A stretch of 64,000 nt of DNA from Sulfitobacter guttiformis (GCF_003610455.1 NZ_RAQK01000001.1:2046001-2110000), one strand, 5' to 3'; positions 1-8,858 are shown, counted from the first letter of the stretch. The notes: generated by a model from the sequence alone, not told the origin. A program made the numbers and translations.

Positions 1-185
1 TTGCCGAATTTTTCGGCTCTCCCACGGTGGGGATGGGGTTTCGGATATCTACGAGCTTCGGGCAGCTTGCGCTGGACATGGTCTGGGCCGAGATTGTTGT
101 GGCGGCCATCGCGGGAAGCGCGTTCTATGGCCTTGTAACGCTGATCGAAAAGCGGGTGACGTTTTGGCACCCGTCGCAACGATAA
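1..185 (+). CDS. ABC transporter permease, C-terminal fragment
   Basis: Reading from base 3, the frame gives about 60 residues ending in TAA at 183-185. It enters the window open, so the start lies upstream. The piece contains a hydrophobic segment rich in Val, Ala and Ile followed by a short basic tail (IEKRVTFWHP). This is how SsuC/ThiX-type binding-protein-dependent permeases end, with a last membrane helix and a cytoplasmic tail. The next gene, 56 bp downstream, encodes an NMT1/ThiY-like binding protein, so this is the inner-membrane channel of the same importer. The family call rests mainly on that context because no EAA loop is present in the fragment. Confidence 0.7.
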   Translation, partial: AEFFGSPTVGMGFRISTSFGQLALDMVWAEIVVAAIAGSAFYGLVTLIEKRVTFWHPSQR

Positions 186-241
186 CAATGACCCCGACAA
201 ACGGGGCGTTTGTATTAACCAACCGACTTGGAGGTCGAAAG

Positions 242-1237
242 ATGAAGAGATTTATGATCGCGGCGGCATGCACCGCAGGACTGGCGGGAACGCCTGTTTT
301 TGCGGATGGCCATGCTAACACCGTCACACTGCAATTGCAGTGGGTCACGCAGTCCCAGTTTGCGGGCTATTATGTGGCCCAGGATAAGGGGTTTTACGAG
401 GAAGAGGGGCTTGATGTAACGATCCTTCCAGGCGGTCCAGATATTGCACCGCCGCAGGTTCTGGCCGGTGGTGGCGCGGATGCAATGCTCAACTGGATGC
501 CATCGGCGCTGGCTGCGCGTGAAAAGGGGCTGCCGGTGGTTAACATCGCACAGCCGTTCAAGACATCCGGCCTGATGCTGACCTGCTGGAAGGACACCGG
601 CATTACGTCGGTGGAGGATTTCAAGGGAAAGACGATCGGTGTCTGGTTCTTCGGCAATGAATATCCGTTCCTGAGTTGGATGTCCCAAGCGGGCATTTCG
701 ACAGATGGCGGCGCAGAGGGTGTTACTGTCCTCAAGCAGGGTTTCAACGTCGATCCCCTGTTGCAACGCGAGGCGGACTGCATCTCGACGATGACCTACA
801 ATGAATATGGTCAGGTTCTGGACGCTGGTGTGAACCCTGAGGAACTGGTTACGTTCAAATACGAAGATCAGGGTGTTGCCACGTTGGAAGATGGCATCTG
901 GGTGCTTGAGGATAACCTCAAGGACGAAGTGTTCGTCGACAAAATGACCCGCTTTGTTCGTGCGTCCATGAAGGGGTGGAAATACGCGGAAGAGAATACT
1001 GCAGAAGCAGGTGCAATCATCATCGAGAATGACGAGACCGGTGCACAGTCCGAAGAGGCGCAGGTGCGGATGATGGAAGAAGTGGCCAAGCTCACTGCGG
1101 GATCCAACGGCGCACTGGCCGAGGCGGATTTCCAGCGCACGGTGGATACGCTGCTGGCAGGTGGATCTGATCCGGTGATCTCCAAGCAGCCCGAGGGCGC
1201 ATGGACAAGCGTCATCACGGATGGCGCACTGAACTAA
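242..1237 (+). CDS. ABC transporter substrate-binding protein, NMT1/ThiY-like
   Basis: A 331-residue periplasmic binding protein. I chose the ATG at 242 because GGAGG lies just upstream and the N-terminus is then a clean signal peptide (MKRFMIAAACTAGLAG, cleavage after about 22 residues). An upstream in-frame start at 164 would add 26 residues ahead of the signal and is unlikely. The mature start (VTLQLQWVTQSQFAGYY) is typical of the NMT1/THI5-like family, which binds pyrimidine precursors of thiamine (ThiY) or related aromatics. PQVLAGGGADAMLNWMPSAL fits the ligand-binding lobe. It follows an ABC permease gene and is closed by a terminator, so it ends an importer operon. The substrate (formyl-aminopyrimidine or another) cannot be settled from this sequence. 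Confidence 0.85.
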   Translation: MKRFMIAAACTAGLAGTPVFADGHANTVTLQLQWVTQSQFAGYYVAQDKGFYEEEGLDVTILPGGPDIAPPQVLAGGGADAMLNWMPSALAAREKGLPVVNIAQPFKTSGLMLTCWKDTGITSVEDFKGKTIGVWFFGNEYPFLSWMSQAGISTDGGAEGVTVLKQGFNVDPLLQREADCISTMTYNEYGQVLDAGVNPEELVTFKYEDQGVATLEDGIWVLEDNLKDEVFVDKMTRFVRASMKGWKYAEENTAEAGAIIIENDETGAQSEEAQVRMMEEVAKLTAGSNGALAEADFQRTVDTLLAGGSDPVISKQPEGAWTSVITDGALN

Positions 1238-1258
1238 GTATAGTCAAATTGGCATGAG

Positions 1259-1290
1259 GGGGCTGGCGCATAGGTGCCGGCCCCTTTTTT
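1259..1290 (+). terminator. Rho-independent terminator after the NMT1-like binding protein
   Basis: A 9-bp GC-rich stem (GGGGCTGGC / GCCGGCCCC, one G-T pair) with an 8-base loop is followed by TTTTTT. It lies 21 bp after the stop codon at 1237 and should end the ABC importer transcript. Confidence 0.85.
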
Positions 1291-1424
1291 ATGTGAAGTC
1301 AGGCCTTGAGTGACGCAGAACTGTCACGGTTACGTTGCCAAAGCTTCACCTGATCGCAAGAATGCCGTTACATAGGGGGGGCAGTATTTGCAGGCTCATG
1401 TTTGCTTTTACTGGAGAAGTCCCG

Positions 1425-2753
1425 ATGTATCCCACGTCTTTTATCACGGCCTGCACAACCGCGCTTATGGCGCTGCCTGTTGCTGCGCAGGAGATGATGC
1501 CAGCAACCCTTGCAGGGCATGCTGTTATCCCCGCATTCTCATTTTCGGCACCGCCCGCGGATGCGCCCGCCGAAACGTGGGTTTCTGGGAAATATACCAA
1601 TGGCCCTGCCGCCATCGCCGCGCCGCAATCGGTTGAGATCAACGGGCTGATGCTACCGTTTTTCGGGCAACCGCTACAGGGTTTTTCGGGCTATGCCGCG
1701 CAACGTGGCGCGGAGAATAGCCTGTATGCGCTGATTGATAACGGGTTTGGAACTAAGGCGAACAGCTCGGATGCGCTGCTTGGATTTACCCGTATTTCGC
1801 CAAACTTTGACGAGGGAACTGTCGCTGTAGAAGAGCGGATCTGGCTGCATGATCCTGACCGCCTTGCACCGTTCCGCATTGTTCACGACGGCTCCGAGAC
1901 ACGCTACCTGACGGGCGCGGATTTTGATCTCGAAGGGATGCAGATTGTCGGCGACACTGTCTGGATCGGGGAGGAGTTCGGCCCCTACCTAATTTCTGCC
2001 ACACTGGAGGGTAAGGTTACAGGGGTCTACCCGACGATGGTAGACGGCAAGGAGTTGCGCTCACCCGATCATCCGGCACTGCGTGCGACAGCACAGGCGG
2101 GTGTGGATTGGAAGCTGCCCGGCTCCGGCGGGTACGAAGGTTTGGCCCTCACGCCGGACAAGAAAACACTTTGGGGTATGTTGGAAAAGCCGATGCTGGA
2201 CGAGACGGGAGCACCGGAGGGCAATTATCTGCGGGTGCTGGCGTTTGATCCCGATGCACGTCGCTGGACTGGGGATAGTTTTAAGTTTGCGCTGACTGAA
2301 GGGGCGGTGGCGATCGGTGATTTCAACTTTATCGATGATACGCGCGCGCTGGTGATTGAGCGTGATGGCGGGCAGGGGCATGTGTCAGCAGCTTGTGCTG
2401 CAGGTGCAGCAGGGGACTGTTTCGATGCCCCCGCACTGATAAAGCGCGTGACCCTGATTGACACCGCGCAGATCGACGCCGAGGGCTTTGTGCGGCGCTT
2501 GGCGCAGATTGATTTGATGGATATTTCAGATCCTGACGGGATCAGCCGGATGGGCGACACCAGCGGGCAGGTAGAAGATGGTAAATTTGTTTTCCCGTTT
2601 GTCACTATCGAGAGTGTCCTGCGCGATGGCGAGGATCATATCCTTGTTTCAAACGACAATAACTTGCCATTTTCGGCGGGCCGGACGCTGGGCGTGCCAG
2701 ACAGTAACGAGGTGATCCGCCTTTATGTTCCGGAGTTGTTGGCTGCCAAGTAA
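1425..2753 (+). CDS. Esterase-like activity of phytase family protein
   Basis: A 442-residue exported protein. The ATG at 1425 is preferred over an in-frame start at 1335: CTGGAGAAG lies 10-15 bp upstream and the N-terminus (MYPTSFITACTTALMALPVAAQ) is then a signal peptide. The body has beta-propeller-like features of the phytase-like esterase family, such as GFTRISPNFDEG, GSGGYEGLALTPDKKTLWG and a late VSNDNNLPFSAGR segment that probably carries acidic metal ligands. The family is assigned to periplasmic or surface hydrolases of phosphate or carboxyl esters; the substrate is unknown. It is monocistronic, with a terminator before and after. A role in phosphorus acquisition would suit the phosphonate genes elsewhere in the window but is only inference. 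Confidence 0.85.
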   Translation: MYPTSFITACTTALMALPVAAQEMMPATLAGHAVIPAFSFSAPPADAPAETWVSGKYTNGPAAIAAPQSVEINGLMLPFFGQPLQGFSGYAAQRGAENSLYALIDNGFGTKANSSDALLGFTRISPNFDEGTVAVEERIWLHDPDRLAPFRIVHDGSETRYLTGADFDLEGMQIVGDTVWIGEEFGPYLISATLEGKVTGVYPTMVDGKELRSPDHPALRATAQAGVDWKLPGSGGYEGLALTPDKKTLWGMLEKPMLDETGAPEGNYLRVLAFDPDARRWTGDSFKFALTEGAVAIGDFNFIDDTRALVIERDGGQGHVSAACAAGAAGDCFDAPALIKRVTLIDTAQIDAEGFVRRLAQIDLMDISDPDGISRMGDTSGQVEDGKFVFPFVTIESVLRDGEDHILVSNDNNLPFSAGRTLGVPDSNEVIRLYVPELLAAK

Positions 2754-2775
2754 GTCGAGCTGATGTCAGGGGTGA

Positions 2776-2803
2776 GGGGCTGGTCTAGACCGGCCCCTTT
2801 TTC
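2776..2803 (+). terminator. Rho-independent terminator after the phytase-like esterase
   Basis: GGGGCTGGTC and GACCGGCCCC pair around a 2-base centre and are followed by TTTTT. It lies between the convergent genes ending at 2753 (+) and 2810 (-). The U-run favours the plus strand. Confidence 0.8.
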
Positions 2804-2809
2804 CCACTT

Positions 2810-3451
2810 TCAGAACAGGGCGAGCCAGATGCCTACGAACATCGCGATGCCGCCAAAGTTGACGCAGGTGTGCCAGATTGCATAGCGGTAGGGCATCTGG
2901 CGGCGTGCATAGAACGCAGTGCCGATGACATAAGCGATTGCACCTGCAACGATGCACCAAAGAGTCGCGAGGGGAACTGTTGTCATATCTGGCAATGCGC
3001 TGAGGCCAATTGCACCAAGGCCAAGGTAGGATGCGGTAGACCACCGCGATTGAACGGTTACATTTGTTATCTTGTTCCAAATCGCGATGGCTGTGAGTCC
3101 CCAGCAAACCCAGAGCAGGATGATGGTCCACGGAGTGTTTGCGAAGACAAAAAACGGGGTGAACGTGCCTGAGATGCTGGGATAGATTGCTGCATGATCA
3201 ATGCGGCGCAACAACAGCCGGTGCGCGTGCCATGGCGAAAAATGATAGGCGCAAGATGCAAGATTCGAGGCTAGCGCGCACAAGACATATACGACAAGCG
3301 CTGCGATGAGAGACGGGGCGAGCATGGCTGTGCTTGCCCTTGTGAGCAAAAGCCCCCCTGCGACAAGTATCAGACACAGGCCGATCACATGAACGATCAA
3401 GTCGGCGCGCCGGTAGTGGTGATTTTGGCTCGGGTAGGTAGGTTCGATCAT
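2810..3451 (-). CDS. Hemolysin III / PAQR family membrane protein
   Basis: A 213-residue protein with about seven hydrophobic helices. I take the ATG at 3451 because longer in-frame starts add about 78 residues of non-family sequence. Family marks are the conserved Ser and His in ALASNLASCAYHF near the end of helix 2, the following Asp in RRIDHAAIY, and a late His in IWHTCVNFGG. In PAQR proteins these form a zinc-like metal site in the membrane. The usual final HxxxH reads HxxxN here. The family includes bacterial hemolysin III proteins and eukaryotic adiponectin receptors, with presumed lipid-hydrolase (ceramidase-like) activity. The physiological role in bacteria is poorly known, and the neighbours do not clarify it. 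Confidence 0.85.
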   Translation of the reverse strand: MIEPTYPSQNHHYRRADLIVHVIGLCLILVAGGLLLTRASTAMLAPSLIAALVVYVLCALASNLASCAYHFSPWHAHRLLLRRIDHAAIYPSISGTFTPFFVFANTPWTIILLWVCWGLTAIAIWNKITNVTVQSRWSTASYLGLGAIGLSALPDMTTVPLATLWCIVAGAIAYVIGTAFYARRQMPYRYAIWHTCVNFGGIAMFVGIWLALF

Positions 3452-3555
3452 TGGACGCCCTGCATTTTTGTCGCTTCGAGGTATCTGCTGGGAGTGGGGC
3501 TGTCCAGAATTCCGGTACGGCAGTTTACCGAGAGACTCTTGCAGAACTGCCAATC

Positions 3556-3585
3556 GAAAAGGGCCAGCGAAATCACCGGCCCTTT
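3556..3585 (-). terminator. Terminator for the L,D-transpeptidase gene
   Basis: AAAGGGCC and GGCCCTTT form an 8-bp stem with a 12-base loop just after the stop of the minus-strand gene at 3607. Read on the minus strand the stem ends in TTTT. Confidence 0.7.
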
Positions 3586-3606
3586 GGATGGAAAATTTTG
3601 GAAGGT

Positions 3607-4158
3607 TTAGACGACAGTCACTTTTGTGCCGAGTGGGACGCGCTTGTACAGGTCTTCGACATGGGCGTTCAGCATGCGGATACATCCGTTGGAAACGGAG
3701 CGGCCGATTGATTTCGGCGCCGTGGTGCCGTGGATGCGGAAGTACGTATCCTTGCCGTTCTGGAACAGATAAAGTGCGCGCGCACCGAGCGGGTTACCGG
3801 GGCCACCGGGTTGTGCTTCGGTGTTGCCGATAAAGCGGGCGTAGGCTTTTGGATCACGCTCGATCATTTCGTTGGTCGGGCGCCATGTTGGCCACTCTTT
3901 CTTTACGTCGATCGTGGCGGAGCCGGTGAACTCAAGACCCGCTTTCCCGACGCCAACGCCATAGCGCATGGCCATGCCCGGCTCTGTCACGAAATACAGA
4001 TAGTAACTGCGGGGCAGGATCAGCAGCTCGCCTACATTATAGCTTTTTTTGATGCGGACTAATTGCGGCGTGGGATCAAAAACGGCGGCCTGTGCCGAGA
4101 CAAGCTGTGGCAGGGCGGATGCGGCTATAGTACTGGCAATAAACGAACGGCGGCGCAT
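3607..4158 (-). CDS. L,D-transpeptidase (ErfK/YbiS/YkuD family)
   Basis: A 183-residue exported enzyme. Residues 1-22 (MRRRSFIASTIAASALPQLV) are a signal peptide with an RRRSF start that might engage Tat. The YkuD domain follows, with the catalytic region HGTTAPKSIGRSVSNGCIRM near residues 143-162: the His, the SxGC segment and the nucleophilic Cys are all present. The enzyme forms 3-3 peptidoglycan cross-links or attaches proteins to meso-diaminopimelate in the periplasm, taking a tetrapeptide donor. It has no LysM domain. It is a single-gene unit with its own downstream terminator. Fold and catalytic residues are clear; which cross-linking or tethering activity it has is not. Confidence 0.92.
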   Translation of the reverse strand: MRRRSFIASTIAASALPQLVSAQAAVFDPTPQLVRIKKSYNVGELLILPRSYYLYFVTEPGMAMRYGVGVGKAGLEFTGSATIDVKKEWPTWRPTNEMIERDPKAYARFIGNTEAQPGGPGNPLGARALYLFQNGKDTYFRIHGTTAPKSIGRSVSNGCIRMLNAHVEDLYKRVPLGTKVTVV

Positions 4159-4227
4159 GAAATTGTCCTTATAAAAGCAAATTTGCGCTTAGTTTTAGCA
4201 AACTGAGGGAATTTTCAAGCCTAGAAC

Positions 4228-4261
4228 AGAAAAACCGACCATCCGTTGCAGAATGGTCGGT
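4228..4261 (-). terminator. Terminator of the cold-shock gene
   Basis: ACCGACCAT and ATGGTCGGT form a perfect 9-bp stem with a 10-base loop, followed on the minus strand by TTTTC. It lies 44 bp after the cold-shock stop codon. Confidence 0.85.
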
Positions 4262-4304
4262 CAAATCTTTGTGTAGAGCGGGCCGTAGCCCAAGCGTCTA
4301 CGAC

Positions 4305-4511
4305 TTATGCAAGTGCGATGTTTGTCGCGGACTCGCGGCCATCACGGCCTGCTTCGATGTCGAAGGTCACTTTCTGGTTGTCGGCAAGACCTGTGAGGCC
4401 GGCGCGCTCAACAGCAGAGATGTGTACGAATACATCGCTCTTGCCGCCATCTGGTGCGATAAAGCCGAAGCCTTTTGTTGTATTGAACCATTTTACGGTG
4501 CCAGTAGCCAT
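4305..4511 (-). CDS. Cold-shock protein, CspA family
   Basis: A 68-residue single cold-shock domain. It has the RNP1-like segment (KGFGFIAP, residues 13-20) and RNP2 (DVFVHIS, residues 26-32), with the usual aromatic residues for single-stranded nucleic acid binding. Such proteins act as RNA chaperones and antiterminators in the cytoplasm. About 250 bp separate its start from the ettA stop on the same strand. The strong ettA terminator sits in that gap, so the gene has its own promoter and probably a leader, which in this family is often temperature-responsive. No specific leader fold could be assigned by eye. Confidence 0.95.
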   Translation of the reverse strand: MATGTVKWFNTTKGFGFIAPDGGKSDVFVHISAVERAGLTGLADNQKVTFDIEAGRDGRESATNIALA

Positions 4512-4707
4512 TCCGTAGTCTCCTAAACTTTAGTGTCCCATCCGCGTGGTGCGATGGCGTGGCGTGGTCGGTCTGAAGTCGTCCGTGGCGCCGTGTTAGG
4601 GAGACAGTGGGTCGAAATAGATAACGTTAGCAACTTCCAAGATAGGGCCTGACAAGGATTCGATCAAGGGGTCTGCGATGATGCGCGAATATTGGCTTGT
4701 GAGAACA

Positions 4708-4743
4708 GAAATAGCGGGCGGTACTAAGGTCGCCCGCTATTTC
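4708..4743 (-). terminator. Terminator of ettA
   Basis: GAAATAGCGGGCG and its exact complement form a 13-bp stem with a 10-base loop, 26 bp after the ettA stop (4769). The stem end supplies a short U-rich tail on the minus strand. Confidence 0.85.
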
Positions 4744-4768
4744 AATCGGCTCAATGACCGGTATTTTT

Positions 4769-6424
4769 CTAGCGCACGAATTTCTTGTGCTTCAGGCGCT
4801 TAGGTTCGAGTGCGTCGGCACCCAAACGACGTTTTTTATCTTCCTCATAGTCCGAGAATGCACCCTCGAACCACTCGACGTGGGCTTCGCCCTCGAAGGC
4901 GAGGATATGCGTGCAGATACGGTCAAGGAAGAAACGGTCGTGGGAGATGACCACAGCACAGCCTGCGAAATCGACAAGAGCGTCTTCGAGCGCGCGGAGG
5001 GTCTCAACGTCGAGATCGTTTGTAGGTTCATCGAGGAGAAGTACGTTGCCGCCCGATTTCAAAAGGCGCGCCATGTGAACACGGTTCCGCTCACCGCCAG
5101 ACAGCAGGCCAACCTTCTTTTGCTGGTCCCCACCTTTGAAGTTGAACGACGAGCAATAGGCCCGCGAGTTTACTTCGGCATCCCCCAGCGCGATCAGTTC
5201 GGCTCCGCCCGAAATCGCCTGCCAGACGTTGTCATCGGGATTCAGGTCATCACGCGATTGGTCAACATATGAAAGCTGGACGGTATTGCCGATTTCGACC
5301 GTGCCCGCATCTGGCGTTTCCTGACCAGTGAGCATTTTGAACAGCGTTGATTTGCCTGCGCCGTTGGGACCGATCACGCCGACAATGCCACCCGGTGGCA
5401 GGGAAAACTCGAGGTTCTCGACGAGAAGTTTGTCGCCCATCGCTTTTGTCAGGCCAGTGACATCTATCACCTTGTTGCCAAGACGCTGACCGTTGGGGAT
5501 CACTATCTGGGCGTTTGCAAGTTTTTCGCGCTCGGATTGGTCGGCCATCTCATTGTAGGACTTGATACGCGCTTTTGATTTTGACTGGCGTGCTTTGGCG
5601 CCCTGACGCATCCACTCCAGCTCACGCTCAAGTGTTTTCTGGCGGGATTTATCTTCACGGGATTCTTGGGAAAGGCGCTTTGCCTTCTGCTCGAGCCAAT
5701 CGGAATAGTTTCCCTCGTTGGGGATGCCGCGGCCGCGATCAAGTTCAAGAATCCAGCTGGTGATATCGTCGAGGAAGTAACGGTCGTGGGTGACGATCAG
5801 GATTGTACCTTTGTAGGCCATCAGGTGCTGTTGGAGCCAAGCGATCGTTTCTGCATCAAGGTGGTTTGTCGGCTCGTCGAGCAGCAGCATTTCAGGCTGT
5901 TCCAGCAGCAATTTGCACAAAGCTACACGGCGCAGCTCACCACCGGAGAGTTTCGAGATATCGGCATCGTCAGGCGGGCAGCGCAATGCCTCCATCGAGA
6001 CATCGATCTGACTATCGAGATCCCAGAGATTCTCGGCGTCGATCTGGTCTTGCAGGGCTGCCATCTCGTCGGCAGTCTCGTCGGAATAGTTCATTGCCAG
6101 TTCGTTGTAGCGGTCGAGTACGGCTTTTTTCTTGGCAACGCCAAGCATTACATTCTCGCGCACAGAGAGCGTCTCGTCGAGCTTTGGCTCCTGTGGCAGG
6201 TAGCCAACTTTTGCACCTTCGGCGACCCATGCTTCACCGGTGAAATCCTTATCAAGGCCGGCCATGATCTTCATCAGCGTCGATTTACCCGAGCCGTTAA
6301 CACCGACCACGCCGATTTTCACACCGGGCAAAAAGTTCAGGTGGATGTTTTCAAAGCATTTCTTACCGCCGGGATAGGTCTTTGATACCCCTTGCATGTG
6401 ATAGACGTATTGATAGGCGGCCAT
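4769..6424 (-). CDS. ettA: Energy-dependent translational throttle protein EttA (ABC-F)
   Basis: A 551-residue cytoplasmic ABC-F protein, close to the usual 555. The chosen ATG at 6424 gives the conserved start MAAYQYVYHMQGVSKTYPGG; longer starts add 34 residues of non-family sequence. There are two ATPase domains: Walker A GVNGSGKST at residues 41-49 with LSGGELRRVALC, and a second Walker A GPNGAGKST with LSGGERNRVHMAR. Neither is fused to membrane segments. The linker between them (LEWMRQGAKARQSKSKARI) is the P-site tRNA-interaction motif of this family. EttA binds the ribosomal E site and gates the first peptide bond according to the ATP/ADP ratio. The gene is monocistronic with its own terminator. 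Confidence 0.95.
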   Translation of the reverse strand: MAAYQYVYHMQGVSKTYPGGKKCFENIHLNFLPGVKIGVVGVNGSGKSTLMKIMAGLDKDFTGEAWVAEGAKVGYLPQEPKLDETLSVRENVMLGVAKKKAVLDRYNELAMNYSDETADEMAALQDQIDAENLWDLDSQIDVSMEALRCPPDDADISKLSGGELRRVALCKLLLEQPEMLLLDEPTNHLDAETIAWLQQHLMAYKGTILIVTHDRYFLDDITSWILELDRGRGIPNEGNYSDWLEQKAKRLSQESREDKSRQKTLERELEWMRQGAKARQSKSKARIKSYNEMADQSEREKLANAQIVIPNGQRLGNKVIDVTGLTKAMGDKLLVENLEFSLPPGGIVGVIGPNGAGKSTLFKMLTGQETPDAGTVEIGNTVQLSYVDQSRDDLNPDDNVWQAISGGAELIALGDAEVNSRAYCSSFNFKGGDQQKKVGLLSGGERNRVHMARLLKSGGNVLLLDEPTNDLDVETLRALEDALVDFAGCAVVISHDRFFLDRICTHILAFEGEAHVEWFEGAFSDYEEDKKRRLGADALEPKRLKHKKFVR

Positions 6425-6816
6425 GGTGCGACTCCTCGTGCGTGTCAGGATTTGCCCTGCAATATCTGGGGCGCTGCGCAATATCAACGTCCCGCTGATG
6501 CAAATGGCGGACTGTCTGTTGGCCATGACGGGTATGGCTGAGGGAAAGTAGGGAAGATTCTCTCAAAAAGGGATGGAGGAATCAGCACATCGGCTTGGTT
6601 TGAGCGGGACGTTCGATATGCGCTGTTGACTGAAGCAATTCATTTAGATTGCAAATTTTCATAATTCAGGCAGCATTACAGGGCTAGGAAAAAATTAAGG
6701 CAAATTAGTAAGAGGGAATTTGCTAGGCTGATGTCATGCCCGTGGGGCGGGAATGTCCCTGTGCCGCGGATTAACCGGATCGTTATTCAATACGATCGAG
6801 AACAGGGAAAATACCA
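6425..6816. other. Intergenic region between divergent ettA and usp
   Basis: About 390 bp with no convincing gene. It must hold the promoters of ettA (minus) and of the stress-protein/symporter pair (plus). The stretch 6640-6725 is AT-rich and is the likely promoter area for the plus-strand unit. No -35/-10 pair could be called with confidence, and an FNR-like half-site near 6625 was rejected. Confidence 0.5.
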
Positions 6817-7257
6817 ATGTCTCAGACAACCCTCATTGTGGGGCTGGATGGATCCGAGCCGGGCAAACGCGCGCTCGCGTTTGCAACAGCCCGTGCCAAG
6901 CTGATCGGCGATTGCCGTGTTTTGCTGGTTTACGTGATCGAATGGTCGCCGTTCAGCTTTCAGACAGCAGAAGAAAATGAAAAGCGCCACGTGCGGCGTG
7001 AAGAGGAGTTAGGCCTTGCGCGGGAGCGTATTCTGGACCCTGCAATCTCATCTGCAAAGGCGGATGGCGTTGTGGTCGAGGGCATCGTGAAGCACGGTGA
7101 CGTCGCCGAAATTCTCGAGAGCCTCGCCAAAAGCAATAATGCCTCGCAGATTGTTGTGGGTCGCATCGGTGAGCGCGGGATCAAGGAACGTCTGTTTGGC
7201 GGTGTGACGGGGCGTCTAGTTGCTGCATCCAGCGTGCCGATCACGATTATCCCGTAG
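6817..7257 (+). CDS. Universal stress protein (UspA family)
   Basis: A 146-residue single Usp domain, normal length. It starts TTLIVGLDGSEPGKRALAFA, with the conserved Asp of the nucleotide-binding strand at residue 11. It ends with the ATP-loop region IVVGRIGERGIKERLFGG. In ATP-binding Usps this loop is GxxGx9G(S/T); here the last position is Gly instead of Ser/Thr, so nucleotide binding may be altered. The gene ends 13 bp before the AGCS symporter, so the two form a transcription unit. Usps next to transporters are known as regulators (TeaD with the TRAP system TeaABC). That suggests this Usp may modulate the symporter, but this is inference. Confidence 0.9.
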   Translation: MSQTTLIVGLDGSEPGKRALAFATARAKLIGDCRVLLVYVIEWSPFSFQTAEENEKRHVRREEELGLARERILDPAISSAKADGVVVEGIVKHGDVAEILESLAKSNNASQIVVGRIGERGIKERLFGGVTGRLVAASSVPITIIP

Positions 7258-7270
7258 AAAGGAAAGAGAT

Positions 7271-8821
7271 ATGAAGCACTTTTTTGCATTGGGAGCAGCC
7301 GCCACGGCGATCAGCTTGCCCACCCTCGCCGCCGCCCAAGAGGCTGTATCAATTGACCAGCGGGTGAATGATATTTTTGCCGGCTCTACCGGATGGTTCG
7401 TTAATCTGATTTTCATGAACCTACCGGGAACCAATTTTCCGTGGATTGTTTTATGGCTGGTTGTGGCCGCTTCGATCTTTACGGTCTATTTTGGGTTCGT
7501 CCAGCTTAAGGCGTTCGGCCATGCGATCAGCCTTGTAAAAGGCGACTATTCGGATCCCGATGATGCGGGTGAGGTCAGCCATTTTCAGGCGTTGACGACG
7601 GCGTTGTCCGGCACTGTAGGCCTTGGCAATATCGCGGGTGTTGCAGTGGCCATTGGTATCGGCGGGCCGGGTGCAACGTTCTGGATGATTGTTGCGGGCC
7701 TCCTTGGGATGGCGTCGAAATTTACGGAATGTACACTGGGGGTGAAATACCGCAACGAATATCCCGACGGCACCGTATCAGGCGGTCCAATGTATTATAT
7801 GGTGAAAGGGTTCAAAGAGCGCAATCTGCCCGGTGGCCGTTTCCTCGCCATCGTGTTTGCGATCTTCACCATCGGTGGGGCGCTTGGTGGCGGGAACATG
7901 TTTCAGGCCAATCAGGCACATGCCCAAATCACGCAAATTACGGGTGATTTCAGCGGTCTGATCACCGGGGTGATCTTTGCTGCGGTTGTCTTCATGGTTA
8001 TTGTTGGGGGAATCAAATCTATTGCCAGCGTGACAGAAAAGGTCGTGCCGTTCATGGGGGTGCTGTACGTTGTAGCGGCATTGATGATTCTTGCAGTGAA
8101 CTACGACCAGATTGGCTGGGCCTTCGGCCAGATATTTGCCGGTGCGTTTACCGGCCTGGGGGTTGCGGGCGGCTTTGTCGGTGCATTGATCCAAGGGTTC
8201 AAGCGTGCCGCGTTCTCGAACGAAGCCGGTGTCGGTTCTGCGGCGATTGCACACTCTGCTGTGCGCACCAAAGAGCCTGTGACAGAAGGCGTCGTCTCCC
8301 TGCTGGAGCCATTCATCGATACTGTTGTGATCTGTACAATGACGGCACTTGTGATCACCATTTCAGGCGTATTGGTTTGGGACCCTGTTGCGGGTGCCTA
8401 CCTGCTTAATGAAGCAGGGACATCAATCCTGACTGCGGATGGATCTTCGGGTGTGGCGCTGACTTCGGCGGCCTTCGCTTCCGGCTTCAGCTGGTTCCCT
8501 TATGTGCTGGCGGTTGCGGTCATCCTGTTTGCCTTCTCCACCATGATCTCGTGGTCCTATTACGGGCTCAAGGCATGGACCTACCTGTTCGGTGAGGGCA
8601 AAACGACAGAGCTGATCTTCAAGCTGATCTTCTGTTTTTTCATCATCGTGGGAGCGGCTGCACAGCTGGGTGCGGTCATCGACTTCTCCGACGCCATGAT
8701 CTTTGCGATGGCGGTGGTTAACATCACGGCGCTTTATTGTCTGATGCCGATCGTCAAGCGTGAGATGAACAGCTACTTCAGCCGCTTGAAATCCGGCGAA
8801 ATCGTCAAGTACAAGCACTAA
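7271..8821 (+). CDS. Sodium:alanine/glycine symporter, AGCS family
   Basis: A 516-residue inner-membrane protein. The ATG at 7271 follows GGAAAGAG; a longer start at 7220 would overlap usp. After a signal-peptide-like N-terminus (ATAISLPTLAAAQ) come about 10 helices. Family motifs are visible: ALSGTVGLGNIAGVAVAIG, GGPGATFWM, the ecCTLGVKYR-type segment (TECTLGVKYRN), SGGPMYYM, NEAGVGSAAIAHS and FAFSTMISWSYYG. AGCS proteins import alanine, glycine or similar amino acids with Na+, which fits a marine cell. The cleavable-looking leader is unusual for the family and may instead be an extra helix. It is co-transcribed with the upstream stress protein and closed by a terminator that runs into the nadD start. 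Confidence 0.93.
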   Translation: MKHFFALGAAATAISLPTLAAAQEAVSIDQRVNDIFAGSTGWFVNLIFMNLPGTNFPWIVLWLVVAASIFTVYFGFVQLKAFGHAISLVKGDYSDPDDAGEVSHFQALTTALSGTVGLGNIAGVAVAIGIGGPGATFWMIVAGLLGMASKFTECTLGVKYRNEYPDGTVSGGPMYYMVKGFKERNLPGGRFLAIVFAIFTIGGALGGGNMFQANQAHAQITQITGDFSGLITGVIFAAVVFMVIVGGIKSIASVTEKVVPFMGVLYVVAALMILAVNYDQIGWAFGQIFAGAFTGLGVAGGFVGALIQGFKRAAFSNEAGVGSAAIAHSAVRTKEPVTEGVVSLLEPFIDTVVICTMTALVITISGVLVWDPVAGAYLLNEAGTSILTADGSSGVALTSAAFASGFSWFPYVLAVAVILFAFSTMISWSYYGLKAWTYLFGEGKTTELIFKLIFCFFIIVGAAAQLGAVIDFSDAMIFAMAVVNITALYCLMPIVKREMNSYFSRLKSGEIVKYKH

Positions 8822-8858
8822 GCTTTGTTGACATAAGGCGGATCTTGCCGTCCCTTCG

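Noticed and set aside
4754..6385. Long plus-strand frames opposite ettA
   Set aside because: Shadow frames of a highly conserved gene; no ribosome sites and no family motifs.
6625..6639. FNR/Crp-like site TTGACTGAAGCAATT
   Set aside because: The right half does not match RTCAA, so the palindrome fails.
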